A stretch of 60,955 nucleotides of DNA from contig JACSRN010000048.1 in NCBI GenBank assembly GCA_014879735.1, forward strand, positions 1-60,955, written 5' to 3'. Positions 10,018-19,233 of this stretch are shown here, in pieces. The translations under genes were made by a program, and so were the position numbers. Each line of letters starts with the position of its first letter. The stretch's first letter is position 1. This DNA is from Paracoccaceae bacterium. GTDB lineage: Bacteria > Pseudomonadota > Alphaproteobacteria > Rhodobacterales > Rhodobacteraceae. The notes below the pieces were generated by a model. It saw only the letters and a list, made by a program, of their open reading frames with translations, was not told where the DNA came from and did no database searches.

Positions 10018-12645
10018 ATGACTGACGACGCCGTGACGCCGATGATGGCACAATATCTGGAAATCAAGGCGCAGAATCCCGGCGCGCTGCTGTTCTACCG
10101 GATGGGCGACTTCTACGAGATGTTCTTCGACGACGCAGTTGCTGCGGCCGAGGCGCTGGATATCGCACTGACCAAACGGGGTTTCCATCGAGGCGAGCCG
10201 ATCCCGATGTGCGGCGTGCCGGTGATCCGGGGCGAGGAATATCTGCTGACCCTGATCCGCAAGGGGTTTCGCGTGGCCATCGCCGAACAGATGGAAGACC
10301 CGGCCGAGGCGAAGAAACGCGGGTCGAAATCGGTGGTGCGGCGCGAGGTGGTGCGGCTGGTCACGCCCGGTACGTTGACCGAGGATTCGCTTCTCGAAGC
10401 GCGACGGCACAACTACCTTGCCGCCTTTGCCGAGGTGCGCGACGAAGCGGCGCTGGCCTGGACCGACATCTCGACCGGAGAGATGCGGGTGATGTCCTGC
10501 CCCCTCGAACGGCTTGGCCCGGAACTGGCGCGGCTGACCCCACGCGAGGTGCTGGTCAGCGAGACGCGCGACCGCGATCTGGCGGATGTGGTCGAAGAGA
10601 CGGGTGCGGCACTGACGCCTCTGGCACGGTCCAGCTTCGATTCGGCCAGCGCCGAAACCCGGCTTTGCGTGGTCTATGGTACCGGATCTCTCGAAGGGTT
10701 CGGGACTTTCGACCGGGCAGAGCTTTCGGCCATGGGCGCGCTGGTCGACTATCTTGAACTGACCCAGCGCGGCCGGCTGCCGCTGTTGCGCCCGCCGGTA
10801 AAGGAACAGCCCGGCGGCACCATGCAGATCGACGCCGCCACCCGGCGCAATCTGGAAATCACCCAGGCCCTGTCCGGCGGGCGCGAGGGATCGCTTCTGA
10901 TGGCCATCGACCGAACGGCCACCGCCGCGGGCGCCCGACTTCTGGACCGCCGCCTGTCCGCCCCGTCGCGCAATCTGCCGACCATCCATGCCCGGCATGC
11001 CGCCATCCGCGCGCTGATCGAAATACCCGCCCTGCGCGACGACCTGCGCGGTGCATTGCGCCGCGTGCCAGATATCGACCGTGCCCTGTCACGCCTGGCG
11101 CTGGACCGCGGCGGGCCGCGCGACCTGGCCGCGATCCGGACCGGACTAACGCAGGCACTGGCGATTTCCGAACGTCTGCTCGATCTTCCGCCGCTTCTCG
11201 CCGCTGCGGCCCAGGCGTTGCGCGGCCATGCCGCGCTGGTTGACCTGCTGGATCGCGGGCTGGTGGCCGACCCACCGCTTCTGCTCCGTGATGGCGGCTT
11301 CATTGCCCCGGGATTCGACGCCGACCTCGACGAAACCCGCCAGTTGCGCGACGAGGGCCGCAGCATCGTTGCCCGCATGCAGGGGCAATATGCCGAAGCC
11401 GCCGGCGTGCCCGGGCTGAAGATCAAGCACAACAATGTGCTGGGCTATTTCATCGAGGTGACGACCACCCACGAGGACAAGCTTCGCGCCCGGCCCGACC
11501 TGTTCATCCATCGCCAGACCACGGCCGGACAGGTTCGTTTCACGACTGTCGCCCTGTCGGATCTGGAAACCCGCATCCTGAATGCCGCCAACCATGCCCT
11601 CGATATCGAGCGGCGACAGTTCGAGAGCCTGCGGCAGGAGGTTCTGGCGCAATCCGGCCCGATCGGTGCCGCAGCCCGGGCCCTGGCCGAAATCGACCTG
11701 GCCGCCGCCTTTGCCGACCTTGCAATGGCCGAAGGCTGGGTCGAGCCGAAAGTCGACGGTTCACGCGCCTTCAGCGTGACGGGCGGCCGTCACCCGGTTG
11801 TCGAGCGCGCCCTTCGCCGGCACGGCGGCACGCCCTTCGTTGCCAATGATTGCGCACTGACCACCGGCGAGACGCCGGCAATCTGGCTGCTGACCGGCCC
11901 GAATATGGCCGGAAAATCCACCTTCCTGCGCCAGAACGCCCTGATCGCGCTTTTGGCGCAGGCCGGCAGCTTCGTTCCTGCGGCCTCGGCCCATATCGGC
12001 CTTGTCAGCCAGTTGTTCAGCCGGGTCGGTGCCAGCGACGACCTGGCCCGCGGCCGATCCACCTTCATGGTGGAGATGGTGGAAACCGCCGCTATCCTGA
12101 ACCAGGCCGACGACCGTGCCCTGGTCATCCTGGACGAGATCGGGCGCGGCACCGCGACCTGGGACGGGCTGTCCATCGCCTGGGCCACGCTGGAGCATCT
12201 GCAGGCCGTCAACCGCTGCCGCGCGCTGTTTGCCACGCATTACCACGAGCTGACAGCCCTGGCAGGCAAGCTGCCGGGCGTGGAGAACGCCACAGTCACG
12301 GTAAAGGAATGGGAGGGCGAGGTGATCTTCCTGCATGAGGTTCGCCAGGGTGCCGCCGACCGCAGCTATGGCGTTCAGGTGGCGCGGCTGGCGGGTCTGC
12401 CTGCCTCGGTGGTGGATCGTGCGAAAGTGGTGCTCGAGGTGCTGGAACGCGGCGACCGCGACGGGACAAGGCCGGCGACGCTGATCGACGATCTGCCGCT
12501 GTTTCGCGCCGCGCCGCCCGCAGTTCCGCCCACAAGACCGCAAAGGACATCCCTGGTCGAAGACCGGCTCAGAACCACCCGGCCCGACGACCTTACCCCC
12601 ATCGAGGCGCTGAATCTGCTCTACGACCTCAAATCGCTGCTCTGA
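10018..12645 (+). CDS. mutS: DNA mismatch repair ATPase MutS
   Basis: Recognises base mismatches and small loops and starts mismatch repair with MutL. The 875 residues are the normal MutS length. The mismatch-contacting Phe-x-Glu is F32-Y33-E34 in GDFYEMFF. The core and clamp domains follow, then the ABC-type ATPase with Walker [11 protein letters not shown] (about residue 626), signature [12 protein letters not shown] and Walker [12 protein letters not shown]. The C-terminus has the usual helix-turn-helix dimerisation tail ([15 protein letters not shown]). The ATG at 10018 follows AAGGGGA. It is convergent with grpE, 40 bp away. Confidence 0.98.
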   Translation: MTDDAVTPMMAQYLEIKAQNPGALLFYRMGDFYEMFFDDAVAAAEALDIALTKRGFHRGEPIPMCGVPVIRGEEYLLTLIRKGFRVAIAEQMEDPAEAKKRGSKSVVRREVVRLVTPGTLTEDSLLEARRHNYLAAFAEVRDEAALAWTDISTGEMRVMSCPLERLGPELARLTPREVLVSETRDRDLADVVEETGAALTPLARSSFDSASAETRLCVVYGTGSLEGFGTFDRAELSAMGALVDYLELTQRGRLPLLRPPVKEQPGGTMQIDAATRRNLEITQALSGGREGSLLMAIDRTATAAGARLLDRRLSAPSRNLPTIHARHAAIRALIEIPALRDDLRGALRRVPDIDRALSRLALDRGGPRDLAAIRTGLTQALAISERLLDLPPLLAAAAQALRGHAALVDLLDRGLVADPPLLLRDGGFIAPGFDADLDETRQLRDEGRSIVARMQGQYAEAAGVPGLKIKHNNVLGYFIEVTTTHEDKLRARPDLFIHRQTTAGQVRFTTVALSDLETRILNAANHALDIERRQFESLRQEVLAQSGPIGAAARALAEIDLAAAFADLAMAEGWVEPKVDGSRAFSVTGGRHPVVERALRRHGGTPFVANDCALTTGETPAIWLLTGPNMAGKSTFLRQNALIALLAQAGSFVPAASAHIGLVSQLFSRVGASDDLARGRSTFMVEMVETAAILNQADDRALVILDEIGRGTATWDGLSIAWATLEHLQAVNRCRALFATHYHELTALAGKLPGVENATVTVKEWEGEVIFLHEVRQGAADRSYGVQVARLAGLPASVVDRAKVVLEVLERGDRDGTRPATLIDDLPLFRAAPPAVPPTRPQRTSLVEDRLRTTRPDDLTPIEALNLLYDLKSLL

Positions 12646-12685
12646 CCGGCGGCGGGCAAGCTGCCGGCATCTGTCCGCACCCCTG

Positions 12686-13216
12686 TCAGCCGGGGGTCGA
12701 GGACACGCCCACCTGGGCTGGGCGCAGCAGACGATCATGCAGCAGGAAACCTTCGGTCATCACCTGGATGATCTGGCCCGCCTTGGTCCCGGGCACCGGC
12801 GCCTCGAACATGGCCTGGTGCAACTGCGGATCGAACGGATCGCCCGCCACCGGGGTGATCGCCTTCATGCCATGCTTGTCCATCACCTTGGACAATTCGC
12901 GCAAGGTAAGCTCGACACCTTCGATCAGCGCCGCCGATGCAGCCCGGCTTTCGTCCGGAATTGCGTTCAGCGCCCGGTTCAGGTTGTCGTAGACCGGCAG
13001 CAAATCTCGCGCCAGCCGGGTGCTGCCATATTGTTCCGCCTCGCGCCGATCGCGATCCGCCCGCTTGCGAGCATTCTCGGCATCGGCCAGCGCGCGCATG
13101 AACTTGTCACGAAATTCGTTGCGCTCGACCGTCAGCGCGGCCAGCGCATCCTCGTCGATATACTGCTCCATCTCCGGCAGACCTTCATTCTCCGGAACAG
13201 TGTTTTCCTGCGCCAT
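12686..13216 (-). CDS. grpE: Nucleotide exchange factor GrpE
   Basis: Co-chaperone that releases ADP from DnaK; its long N-terminal helices act as a thermosensor. The protein is 176 residues, with an acidic N-terminus, a coiled-coil region (about 15-75; ALADAENARKRADRDRREAE) and the C-terminal beta domain ending GFLLHDRLLRPAQVGVS, which is the family signature. It lies 20 bp downstream of hrcA in the same direction, forming an hrcA-grpE heat-shock operon separate from dnaK. The ATG has an AGGAAAGAC ribosome site. Confidence 0.97.
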   Translation of the reverse strand: MAQENTVPENEGLPEMEQYIDEDALAALTVERNEFRDKFMRALADAENARKRADRDRREAEQYGSTRLARDLLPVYDNLNRALNAIPDESRAASAALIEGVELTLRELSKVMDKHGMKAITPVAGDPFDPQLHQAMFEAPVPGTKAGQIIQVMTEGFLLHDRLLRPAQVGVSSTPG

Positions 13217-13236
13217 GTCGTCTTTCCTTGTCTGTC

Positions 13237-14301
13237 TCAGCCGCGGCCCGATACCATCCGGCCCACCAGTTGCGCCGTATAATCGACGATCGGAACCACC
13301 CGGCCATAATTCAGCCGCGTCGGGCCGATCACCCCAACCGCGCCTATGATCTTTCGCTCGGCGTTCATATAGGGAGAAACCACGAGACTGGAACCCGAAA
13401 GTGAAAAGAGTTTGTTCTCCGATCCGATGAAAATGCGCACGCCATCGCCATCCTCGGCCAGCGAGATGAATTCGGCGATGTCGCGCTTGCGTTCAAGATC
13501 GTCGAACAGATTGCGGATTCGCTCGACATCGACCTCGCCCACCGCGTCAAGAAGGTTGGCCCGGCCGTGGACGATCAGACGCTCCTGCGCCAGGCCTGCG
13601 TTTTCCCAGACGGCAAGACCGCTTTCGACCAGTTCCCGCGCCAGCGAGTCGATCTCCTGCCGACGCTGCTCGATTTCCTTGCCGATCGACCGGCGAAGAT
13701 CGGCAAGGCTCTTGCCTTCGGCCATTGCATTCAGGAAGTTCGCAGCTTCGCGCATTGCGCTGGGCGTTTGCCCCGGCGGCGGACGGAACAGCCGATTTTC
13801 CACCTGACCATCGGCAAAGACCAGCACCACCAGCGCGCGGTCGGGCGAAAGCGAGACGAATTCGACATGGCGGATCGGCGCCGATTCGTGTTTGGGTGCC
13901 AGAACGATGCTGGCGCCCCGGGTCAGTGCCGAAAGCGCCTTCGACACATGATCGAGCAACACGCCCACATCCTGATCATTGGCCCCAAGGGTCGCGTCGA
14001 TCCGCTCCCGGTCGGCCTTGGCAACGGTTCCGATCTCGAGAAAGCCATCGACGAACAGCCGCAACCCCTGCTGCGTCGGCACCCGTCCCGCCGAGACATG
14101 CGGACTGTCGAGCAGCCCGAGATATTCCAGATCCTGCATGACATTGCGGATCGTCGCGGCCGAGACCTGTTCGGCCATCGACCGGGTCAGCGTCCGGGAA
14201 CCGACCGGCTCTCCGGTCAGCAGATAGGATTCGACCACGCGGCGGAACACCTCGCGCGAACGGTCGCTCATCTCCTCCAGAAGCCTTGGCCTGTCCGCCA
14301 T
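13237..14301 (-). CDS. hrcA: Heat-inducible transcription repressor HrcA
   Basis: Represses class I heat-shock genes by binding the CIRCE inverted repeat; the GroE chaperonin maintains its activity. The 354-residue protein starts with the winged helix typical of HrcA (SDRSREVFRRVVESYLLTGEPVGSRTL), has the GAF-like dimer domain in the middle, and ends with the conserved IGPTRLNYGRVVPIVDYTA. I chose the ATG at 14301, which gives about ten residues before the conserved helix, as in relatives. An ATG at 14271 with GGAGGAG in front is the alternative. No CIRCE site is found in the window, so its targets (probably groESL) lie elsewhere. Confidence 0.96.
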   Translation of the reverse strand: MADRPRLLEEMSDRSREVFRRVVESYLLTGEPVGSRTLTRSMAEQVSAATIRNVMQDLEYLGLLDSPHVSAGRVPTQQGLRLFVDGFLEIGTVAKADRERIDATLGANDQDVGVLLDHVSKALSALTRGASIVLAPKHESAPIRHVEFVSLSPDRALVVLVFADGQVENRLFRPPPGQTPSAMREAANFLNAMAEGKSLADLRRSIGKEIEQRRQEIDSLARELVESGLAVWENAGLAQERLIVHGRANLLDAVGEVDVERIRNLFDDLERKRDIAEFISLAEDGDGVRIFIGSENKLFSLSGSSLVVSPYMNAERKIIGAVGVIGPTRLNYGRVVPIVDYTAQLVGRMVSGRG

Positions 14302-14421
14302 TTCCCTCGTTCCATGCCCGCTACCGTGAAATAAAGGCGCATGGGCGGGCTTCGTCAATCGGCCTTGCATCACTGCTACAGGCGGGCGTAACAGGCCCGC
14401 AACCAGAAAAGGATATGCCTC

Positions 14422-15135
14422 ATGCGCCCGTCAGGCCGTTCTCTCGACCAACTTCGCGCTGTCTCGATCGAGACCGGCGTCACCTGTCATGCCGAAGGCT
14501 CGTGCCTGATCCGGATCGGGCGGACGCATGTCCTGTGCACCGCCAGTGTCGAGGACAAGCCGCCGCCGTTCCTGCGCAACACCGGCATGGGCTGGGTCAC
14601 TGCAGAATACGGCATGCTGCCGCGCGCCACGCATACCCGCGGCAAGCGGGAGGCGGCAGCCGGCAAGCAATCCGGAAGGACCCAAGAGATTCAAAGACTT
14701 ATCGGTCGTTCGCTGCGGGCAGTGGTTGACCGGCAAGCTTTGGGCGAGCGACAGATCGTCATTGATTGCGACGTGATCCAGGCCGATGGCGGCACGCGCT
14801 GCGCTGCGATCACCGGGGGCTGGGTGGCGTTGCGACTGGCGACGAACCAGCTGTTGAAGAAGGGTGTGATCCTGTCCGATCCGCTACTTGACCATGTTGC
14901 CGCGGTTTCCTGCGGGATCTACGCGGGTCAGCCGGTGCTGGACCTTGACTATGACGAGGATTCCGCAGCCGGTACCGATGGCAACTTTGTGATGACCGGC
15001 GCGCGCCGGTTGGTCGAGGTACAGGCCTCGGCCGAAGGGGCACCCTTCTCGATGGCGGATCTGTCGCAGCTGATGGCGCTGGCGGAAAAGGGCATCGCTG
15101 ATCTGGTCGCGGCGCAGAAGGCCGCCCTGGCATGA
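14422..15135 (+). CDS. rph: Ribonuclease PH
   Basis: Phosphorolytic 3'-5' exoribonuclease that trims tRNA 3' ends. The 237 residues match the family length. The motifs [11 protein letters not shown] at the N-terminus, [17 protein letters not shown] and [19 protein letters not shown] (phosphate and RNA binding) and [12 protein letters not shown] (catalytic Asp) are all present. The ATG at 14422 follows AAAAGGA. It is divergent from hrcA and overlaps rdgB by four bases (ATGA), so the two are translationally coupled. Confidence 0.97.
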   Translation: MRPSGRSLDQLRAVSIETGVTCHAEGSCLIRIGRTHVLCTASVEDKPPPFLRNTGMGWVTAEYGMLPRATHTRGKREAAAGKQSGRTQEIQRLIGRSLRAVVDRQALGERQIVIDCDVIQADGGTRCAAITGGWVALRLATNQLLKKGVILSDPLLDHVAAVSCGIYAGQPVLDLDYDEDSAAGTDGNFVMTGARRLVEVQASAEGAPFSMADLSQLMALAEKGIADLVAAQKAALA

Positions 15136-15743
15136 CGCGGAAATTCACCGGCGACCGGCTGGTCATCGCCACGCACAACCGGGGAAAGTTGGTTGAATTC
15201 CAGACCTTGCTGGCGCCGCTGGACATCACCTGCCTGTCGGCGGGCGAGCTCGGCCTTGCCGAGCCGGAAGAAACCGAGACCACCTTCATCGGCAATTGCC
15301 GGATCAAGGCCCATGCGGCAGCGCGGGCCTCGGGCCTGCCGGCGCTGGCTGACGATTCCGGCCTGACGGTCGACGCGCTTGACGGCGCACCCGGGGTTCA
15401 CACCGCCGATTGGGCCGCAACGCCGCAGGGTCGCGATTTCGGCATGGCAATGGCAAAGACCTGGGCCCTTCTCGAAGAGAAAGCCGCCCCCATGCCCCGC
15501 CACGCGCAGTTTCGCTGCACTCTGGTGCTGGCTTGGCCCGACGGTCATGACGAACAGGTCGAGGGGGATTGCGCCGGTCAGCTGGTCTGGCCGCGGCGCG
15601 GGGCCGAAGGCCATGGCTACGATCCGATGTTCCAGCCCGATGGCTTTGCTCAGACCTTCGGTGAAATGCCGGCCGGGCAGAAGAATGCGATCAGTCACCG
15701 TGCGCGGGCGGTGGCGAAGATGCTGGCGAAATGTTTCACGTGA
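15132..15743 (+). CDS. rdgB: dITP/XTP pyrophosphatase (RdgB/HAM1)
   Basis: House-cleaning enzyme that hydrolyses dITP, ITP and XTP to monophosphates, keeping deaminated purines out of DNA and RNA. The 203-residue protein has the N-terminal nucleotide motif [11 protein letters not shown], the metal-binding [14 protein letters not shown] and the late [11 protein letters not shown] loop of the HAM1 fold. It is coupled to rph by ATGA at its start and overlaps the start of hemW by 13 bases. A parS site lies across that overlap, so the last four codons of rdgB are part of it. Confidence 0.96.
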   Translation: MTRKFTGDRLVIATHNRGKLVEFQTLLAPLDITCLSAGELGLAEPEETETTFIGNCRIKAHAAARASGLPALADDSGLTVDALDGAPGVHTADWAATPQGRDFGMAMAKTWALLEEKAAPMPRHAQFRCTLVLAWPDGHDEQVEGDCAGQLVWPRRGAEGHGYDPMFQPDGFAQTFGEMPAGQKNAISHRARAVAKMLAKCFT

Positions 15744-16912
15744 AACAAGCGCACGATGAACCGGAAGGGCCGGCCGGCGGCTTTGCGCTTTATCTGCACT
15801 GGCCGTTCTGCAAGGCAAAATGCCCCTATTGCGACTTCAACAGCCATGTTCGTGCCCGGATCGACCAGACGGAATGGCGCGACGCCTATCTGGCAGAGAT
15901 CGATCGCTTCGCCGATGAAACAGCCGGCCGCACGCTGCGCTCGATCTTCTTTGGCGGTGGCACGCCCTCGCTGATGGACTCCAGCCTGGTGGACGCCATC
16001 CTCGATCGTGCCACGCGCCACTGGCGTGTCTCCAATGACATGGAAATCACGCTGGAAGCGAACCCGACCTCGGTCGAAGCCGGCCGTTTCCGCGCCTATC
16101 GTGCCGCCGGGGTGAACCGTGTTTCTCTGGGTCTGCAAGCCTTGAACGATGCCGATCTTCGGCGCCTCGGTCGGCAACACAGCGCTGCCGAAGGGCTGGC
16201 GGCCTATGATCTTGCACGGGAAACGTTCGAGCGGGTGTCCTGCGATCTGATCTATGCCCGTCAGGACCAGACGCTTTCGACCTGGGAGGCCGAGCTTCGG
16301 GCACTTCTTGACCGCAAGCCGGATCATCTCTCGCTGTACCAACTGACCATCGAAGACGGAACCGCCTTCGGATCGCTGCACAAGGCCGGGCGGCTCCGCG
16401 GCCTGCCGGATGAGGATCTTGCGGCAGAGATGTATCAGCTCACCGGCCGGATCACCGCCGACGCCGGGCTCTACCCCTACGAAGTTTCGAATTACGCCAG
16501 ACCCGGTGCCGAGTCCCGTCACAACCTGGTCTACTGGCACATGGGCGACTATGTCGGTATCGGCCCTGGTGCGCATGGTCGGTTGACCCTGAACGGGCAA
16601 CGCCTTGCCACGGAGACCCATCTTCTGCCGGAGACCTGGTTAAAAGCGGTAAAATCGGGCTCGGGTGAGGTTTCACGTGAAACACTCCTCCCAGCAAACC
16701 AGGCGGACGAATACCTCATGATGGGCCTGCGCCTGTCCGAAGGCATATCGCTTGTGCGCCATCAACGCCTGTCCGGAAAGACCCTGAATCCTGACCGGAT
16801 TGCATGGCTGGCCGAATGCGAGTTGATCACCCGCGACGGCGACAGGCTTGCCGCAACCGATGCCGGCCGCCTGCTCCTGAACCGGATCATCCTGGAGCTT
16901 TCGGTCAGCTAG
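15731..16912 (+). CDS. hemW: HemW, radical-SAM heme chaperone (coproporphyrinogen oxidase-like)
   Basis: Radical SAM protein formerly annotated as oxygen-independent coproporphyrinogen III oxidase; the family is now regarded as a heme chaperone for respiratory enzymes. The cluster motif C27-x3-C31-x2-C34 followed by DF is HemW-like, and FFGGGTPSLM (SAM binding) and the C-terminal HemW domain are present in 393 residues. The HemN-specific extra N-terminal cysteine is absent. The ATG at 15731 immediately precedes a parS site, which therefore encodes MFHVKQ; the ribosome site is weak. A second parS-like sequence lies inside the gene near codon 315. The stop overlaps the parB stop by four bases. 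Confidence 0.92.
   Translation: MFHVKQAHDEPEGPAGGFALYLHWPFCKAKCPYCDFNSHVRARIDQTEWRDAYLAEIDRFADETAGRTLRSIFFGGGTPSLMDSSLVDAILDRATRHWRVSNDMEITLEANPTSVEAGRFRAYRAAGVNRVSLGLQALNDADLRRLGRQHSAAEGLAAYDLARETFERVSCDLIYARQDQTLSTWEAELRALLDRKPDHLSLYQLTIEDGTAFGSLHKAGRLRGLPDEDLAAEMYQLTGRITADAGLYPYEVSNYARPGAESRHNLVYWHMGDYVGIGPGAHGRLTLNGQRLATETHLLPETWLKAVKSGSGEVSRETLLPANQADEYLMMGLRLSEGISLVRHQRLSGKTLNPDRIAWLAECELITRDGDRLAATDAGRLLLNRIILELSVS
15732..15747. other. parS site 1 (ParB-binding centromere site)
   Basis: TGTTTCACGTGAAACA is a perfect 16-bp palindrome matching the universal chromosomal parS consensus. It lies across the rdgB-hemW overlap, 1.2 kb from parB, so it encodes both the end of RdgB and the first residues of HemW. 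Confidence 0.93.
16669..16684. other. parS site 2 (one mismatch), inside hemW
   Basis: GGTTTCACGTGAAACA matches the parS consensus at 15 of 16 positions, with the 14-bp palindromic core intact. It lies within the hemW coding sequence, where it is read as V-S-R-E-T, about 940 bp from site 1 and 240 bp before the parB stop. Confidence 0.85.
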
Positions 16913-17790
16913 CCGGCAGCAACCCCACCCGAAGCGGAAAGTACGGCGCAAAGCCGGTCGAGTTCGTCGAGGCTGCGATAGCTGATCGACAACACCCCGC
17001 CCTCCCCGCGATGATCGATCCGGATCTGCATTCCCAGATGCGCCGAAAGATCCGCCTCCAGGGCGCGGGTATCCGCGTCGCGCTCTGACCTGGCACTGGC
17101 CCCTTCGCCCCGGTCACGACCCGAAGGTTCACCACCGCGCACAAGCTTTTCGGTCTCGCGTACCGAAAGCTCCTGCTCCGCAACCCGCCGCGCCAGCCGC
17201 ACTGGATCGGGCGCAGTGATCAGCGCGCGGGCATGACCGGCCGAGAGAACGCCGTCGCGCACCATCTGCTGCACTTCGTCGGGCAAGGACAGCAGCCGCA
17301 GCAGATTTGTCACATGGCTGCGCGACTTCGACAGCGCACCGGCCACTTTTTCCTGGGTGTGGCCGAAGCGATCGATCAGCTGCTTCAGGCCCTGCGCCTC
17401 CTCGATCGCGTTCAGATCCTCGCGCTGAATGTTCTCGATGATCGCAACTTCAAGAACTTCGGTGTCATCCAGCTCGCGAATGATCACTGGCACCTCGTGC
17501 AGCTGCGCCATCTGCGCCGCACGCCAGCGCCGCTCACCCGCGACGATCTCATAGATGTCCCCCGAAGGGCGCACCACCAGTGGCTGGATCACGCCTTTCT
17601 GCCGCAACGAATCGGCCAGCGCCTCCAGCGCGGCGGGCTCGAAATCCTTGCGCGGTTGGTTGGGATTCGGCCGCAGCTTCTCAACCGGCAACCGCGTATC
17701 CGCCCGACGCGGGCCTTCGCTTTCCGGCCGCAGGTTCACATCCGACATCAAGGCCGAAAGACCCCGGCCCAGCCCCTTCCTCTGTTCCAT
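16909..17790 (-). CDS. parB: Chromosome-partitioning protein ParB
   Basis: CTP-dependent DNA clamp that loads at parS, spreads along DNA and segregates origins with ParA. The 293-residue protein has the CTP-binding N-terminal domain with the arginine patch GERRWRAAQMA (about residue 90), the helix-turn-helix that reads parS (VAGALSKSRSHVTNLLRLL, about 148-166), and a C-terminal dimerisation domain. It lies 17 bp downstream of parA and is convergent with hemW, sharing a four-base stop overlap. Three parS sites lie within 4.2 kb. Identity is certain. Confidence 0.97.
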   Translation of the reverse strand: MEQRKGLGRGLSALMSDVNLRPESEGPRRADTRLPVEKLRPNPNQPRKDFEPAALEALADSLRQKGVIQPLVVRPSGDIYEIVAGERRWRAAQMAQLHEVPVIIRELDDTEVLEVAIIENIQREDLNAIEEAQGLKQLIDRFGHTQEKVAGALSKSRSHVTNLLRLLSLPDEVQQMVRDGVLSAGHARALITAPDPVRLARRVAEQELSVRETEKLVRGGEPSGRDRGEGASARSERDADTRALEADLSAHLGMQIRIDHRGEGGVLSISYRSLDELDRLCAVLSASGGVAAG

Positions 17791-17807
17791 TGCGGCTTCT
17801 TCCCGTT

Positions 17808-18623
17808 CTAGCGCTGCAACCGGCCGGCGATCTCACCCGCGAGATTGCGATAGGCCTCTGCGCCTTTCGACGCTGTGTCATATTCCGTCACGGGCTTGGC
17901 ATAAGACGGCGCTTCGGACAAGCGCACGTTGCGCGGAATGACGGTGTGGAACACCATTTCGCCCAGATTCTCGCGCGCATCCGTCTCAACCTGTTGTGCC
18001 AGGTTGTTCCGGCCATCATACATCGTGAGGACCACCCCCTCGATCCGCAGATCGGGATTGGCCGAGCGTCGAACATCACGCACCGTCAGCAACAACTGCG
18101 ACAGCCCTTCCAGCGCGAAAAACTCGGCCTGCAAAGGCACCAGCACCGAATGCGCCGCCACCAGCGCATTGACCGTCAACAGCGAGAGCGATGGCGGGCA
18201 GTCGATCAGCGTGATGTCAAAGCCCATCGCGTCGATAGCCGGATCGCGCAACGCATCATGCAGCAGGAAGCTGCGCTTTTCATTCGCCACAAGATCGATG
18301 TCGGCCGACGCCAGATCGGAATTTGCCGGGCTGATCCAAAGGTTCTGCACCGCCGTCGGCCGGATGATCGTCTCGGGGTGTTCATCCGACAGGATAAGGT
18401 CATAGGTCGTCAGCTTGCGGTCGCCCGCAGCGACACCAAGCCCTGTCGACGCGTTCCCCTGCGGGTCAAGGTCCACCAGAAGGACTCGAAAGCCGCGTTC
18501 GGCCAGCGCCGCCGCCAGATTGATCGCCGTTGTCGTCTTGCCCACCCCGCCCTTCTGATTGGCGATGGCGATCACATGTGACGGCTTCGGTTCGATCTCA
18601 GGCAGTTCGGTCGCGGCCAGCAC
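17808..18623 (-). CDS. parA: Chromosome-partitioning ATPase ParA (GTG start)
   Basis: Walker-type ATPase that moves ParB-parS complexes over the nucleoid. Starting at the GTG at 18623 gives 271 residues; the deviant Walker A motif [10 protein letters not shown] has its signature lysine at K24 and P-loop lysine at K29, and the Walker B region [15 protein letters not shown] is intact. I chose this GTG because GGGGAA lies about 8 bases upstream and no suitable ATG exists near the Walker motif. The start lies inside the end of rsmG (26-bp overlap), so parA is probably translated from the rsmG message by coupling. Confidence 0.95.
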   Translation of the reverse strand: MLAATELPEIEPKPSHVIAIANQKGGVGKTTTAINLAAALAERGFRVLLVDLDPQGNASTGLGVAAGDRKLTTYDLILSDEHPETIIRPTAVQNLWISPANSDLASADIDLVANEKRSFLLHDALRDPAIDAMGFDITLIDCPPSLSLLTVNALVAAHSVLVPLQAEFFALEGLSQLLLTVRDVRRSANPDLRIEGVVLTMYDGRNNLAQQVETDARENLGEMVFHTVIPRNVRLSEAPSYAKPVTEYDTASKGAEAYRNLAGEIAGRLQR

Positions 18624-19233
18624 GATGCAGATTCCCCAGTTCCAGGATGATGCCCCCCTTATGCCCCGGATCGGCATGGGCATCCAGCGTGAAGGACCAG
18701 GATTTCCGCGCTGCGGCAACCTCATCACCCCAGGTTTCGCCCTTGGGAAACAATCCCTTCGCCCCCGGGGCGCCGTGCAAATCCATGGTTTCAAGAAGAT
18801 TGTCCAATGCGGCCAGCGCGCGCGCCGAAACCACATCGGCCTGAAGGCCCGGCAGCTTTTCCGACCGCTCGGCCCTGATCTCCGCGGAAATCCCGGTCTG
18901 CCGTACCGCTTCGCGCAGGAAGGTTGCCTTGCGCAAATCCGATTCGATCAGAATCAGCCTCGTGGGCCAGTCCCGATCCTGCAGGATTGCAGCCACCACC
19001 AGGCCGGGAAACCCCGCGCCCGAACCAAAATCGGCCCAAAGCCGCGCTTCGGGTGGCGCATATAGCGCCAGACGGGCCGAATCCTCGATATGTCGCTGCC
19101 AGATTTCAGGCACAGTCGAGCGCGCGATCAGGTTGATCCGCGCCGTCCATTTCTCGACCAGCGCCGCGAACAGCCGCAACTTCTCCAGCGCCGCCTCCGA
19201 GACGTCCAGCCTTTGCCACAGATCCCGGTCCAT
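18598..19233 (-). CDS. rsmG: 16S rRNA (guanine-527-N7) methyltransferase RsmG
   Basis: Methylates G527 of 16S rRNA with SAM; loss of the enzyme gives low-level streptomycin resistance. The 211 residues fit the family (old name GidB). The SAM-binding loop [16 protein letters not shown] is at about residues 65-80, and the N-terminal part has the typical [22 protein letters not shown]. The ATG directly abuts the mnmG stop codon, and the last nine codons overlap the parA start. It belongs to the mnmE-mnmG-rsmG-parA-parB transcription unit found next to many bacterial origins. Confidence 0.96.
   Translation of the reverse strand: MDRDLWQRLDVSEAALEKLRLFAALVEKWTARINLIARSTVPEIWQRHIEDSARLALYAPPEARLWADFGSGAGFPGLVVAAILQDRDWPTRLILIESDLRKATFLREAVRQTGISAEIRAERSEKLPGLQADVVSARALAALDNLLETMDLHGAPGAKGLFPKGETWGDEVAAARKSWSFTLDAHADPGHKGGIILELGNLHRAGRDRTA

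Noticed and set aside
7532-10018. A plus-strand open frame of over 800 codons antisense to maeB
   Set aside because: Same reason: low-complexity composition, no ribosome site, exactly mirrors the malic enzyme gene.
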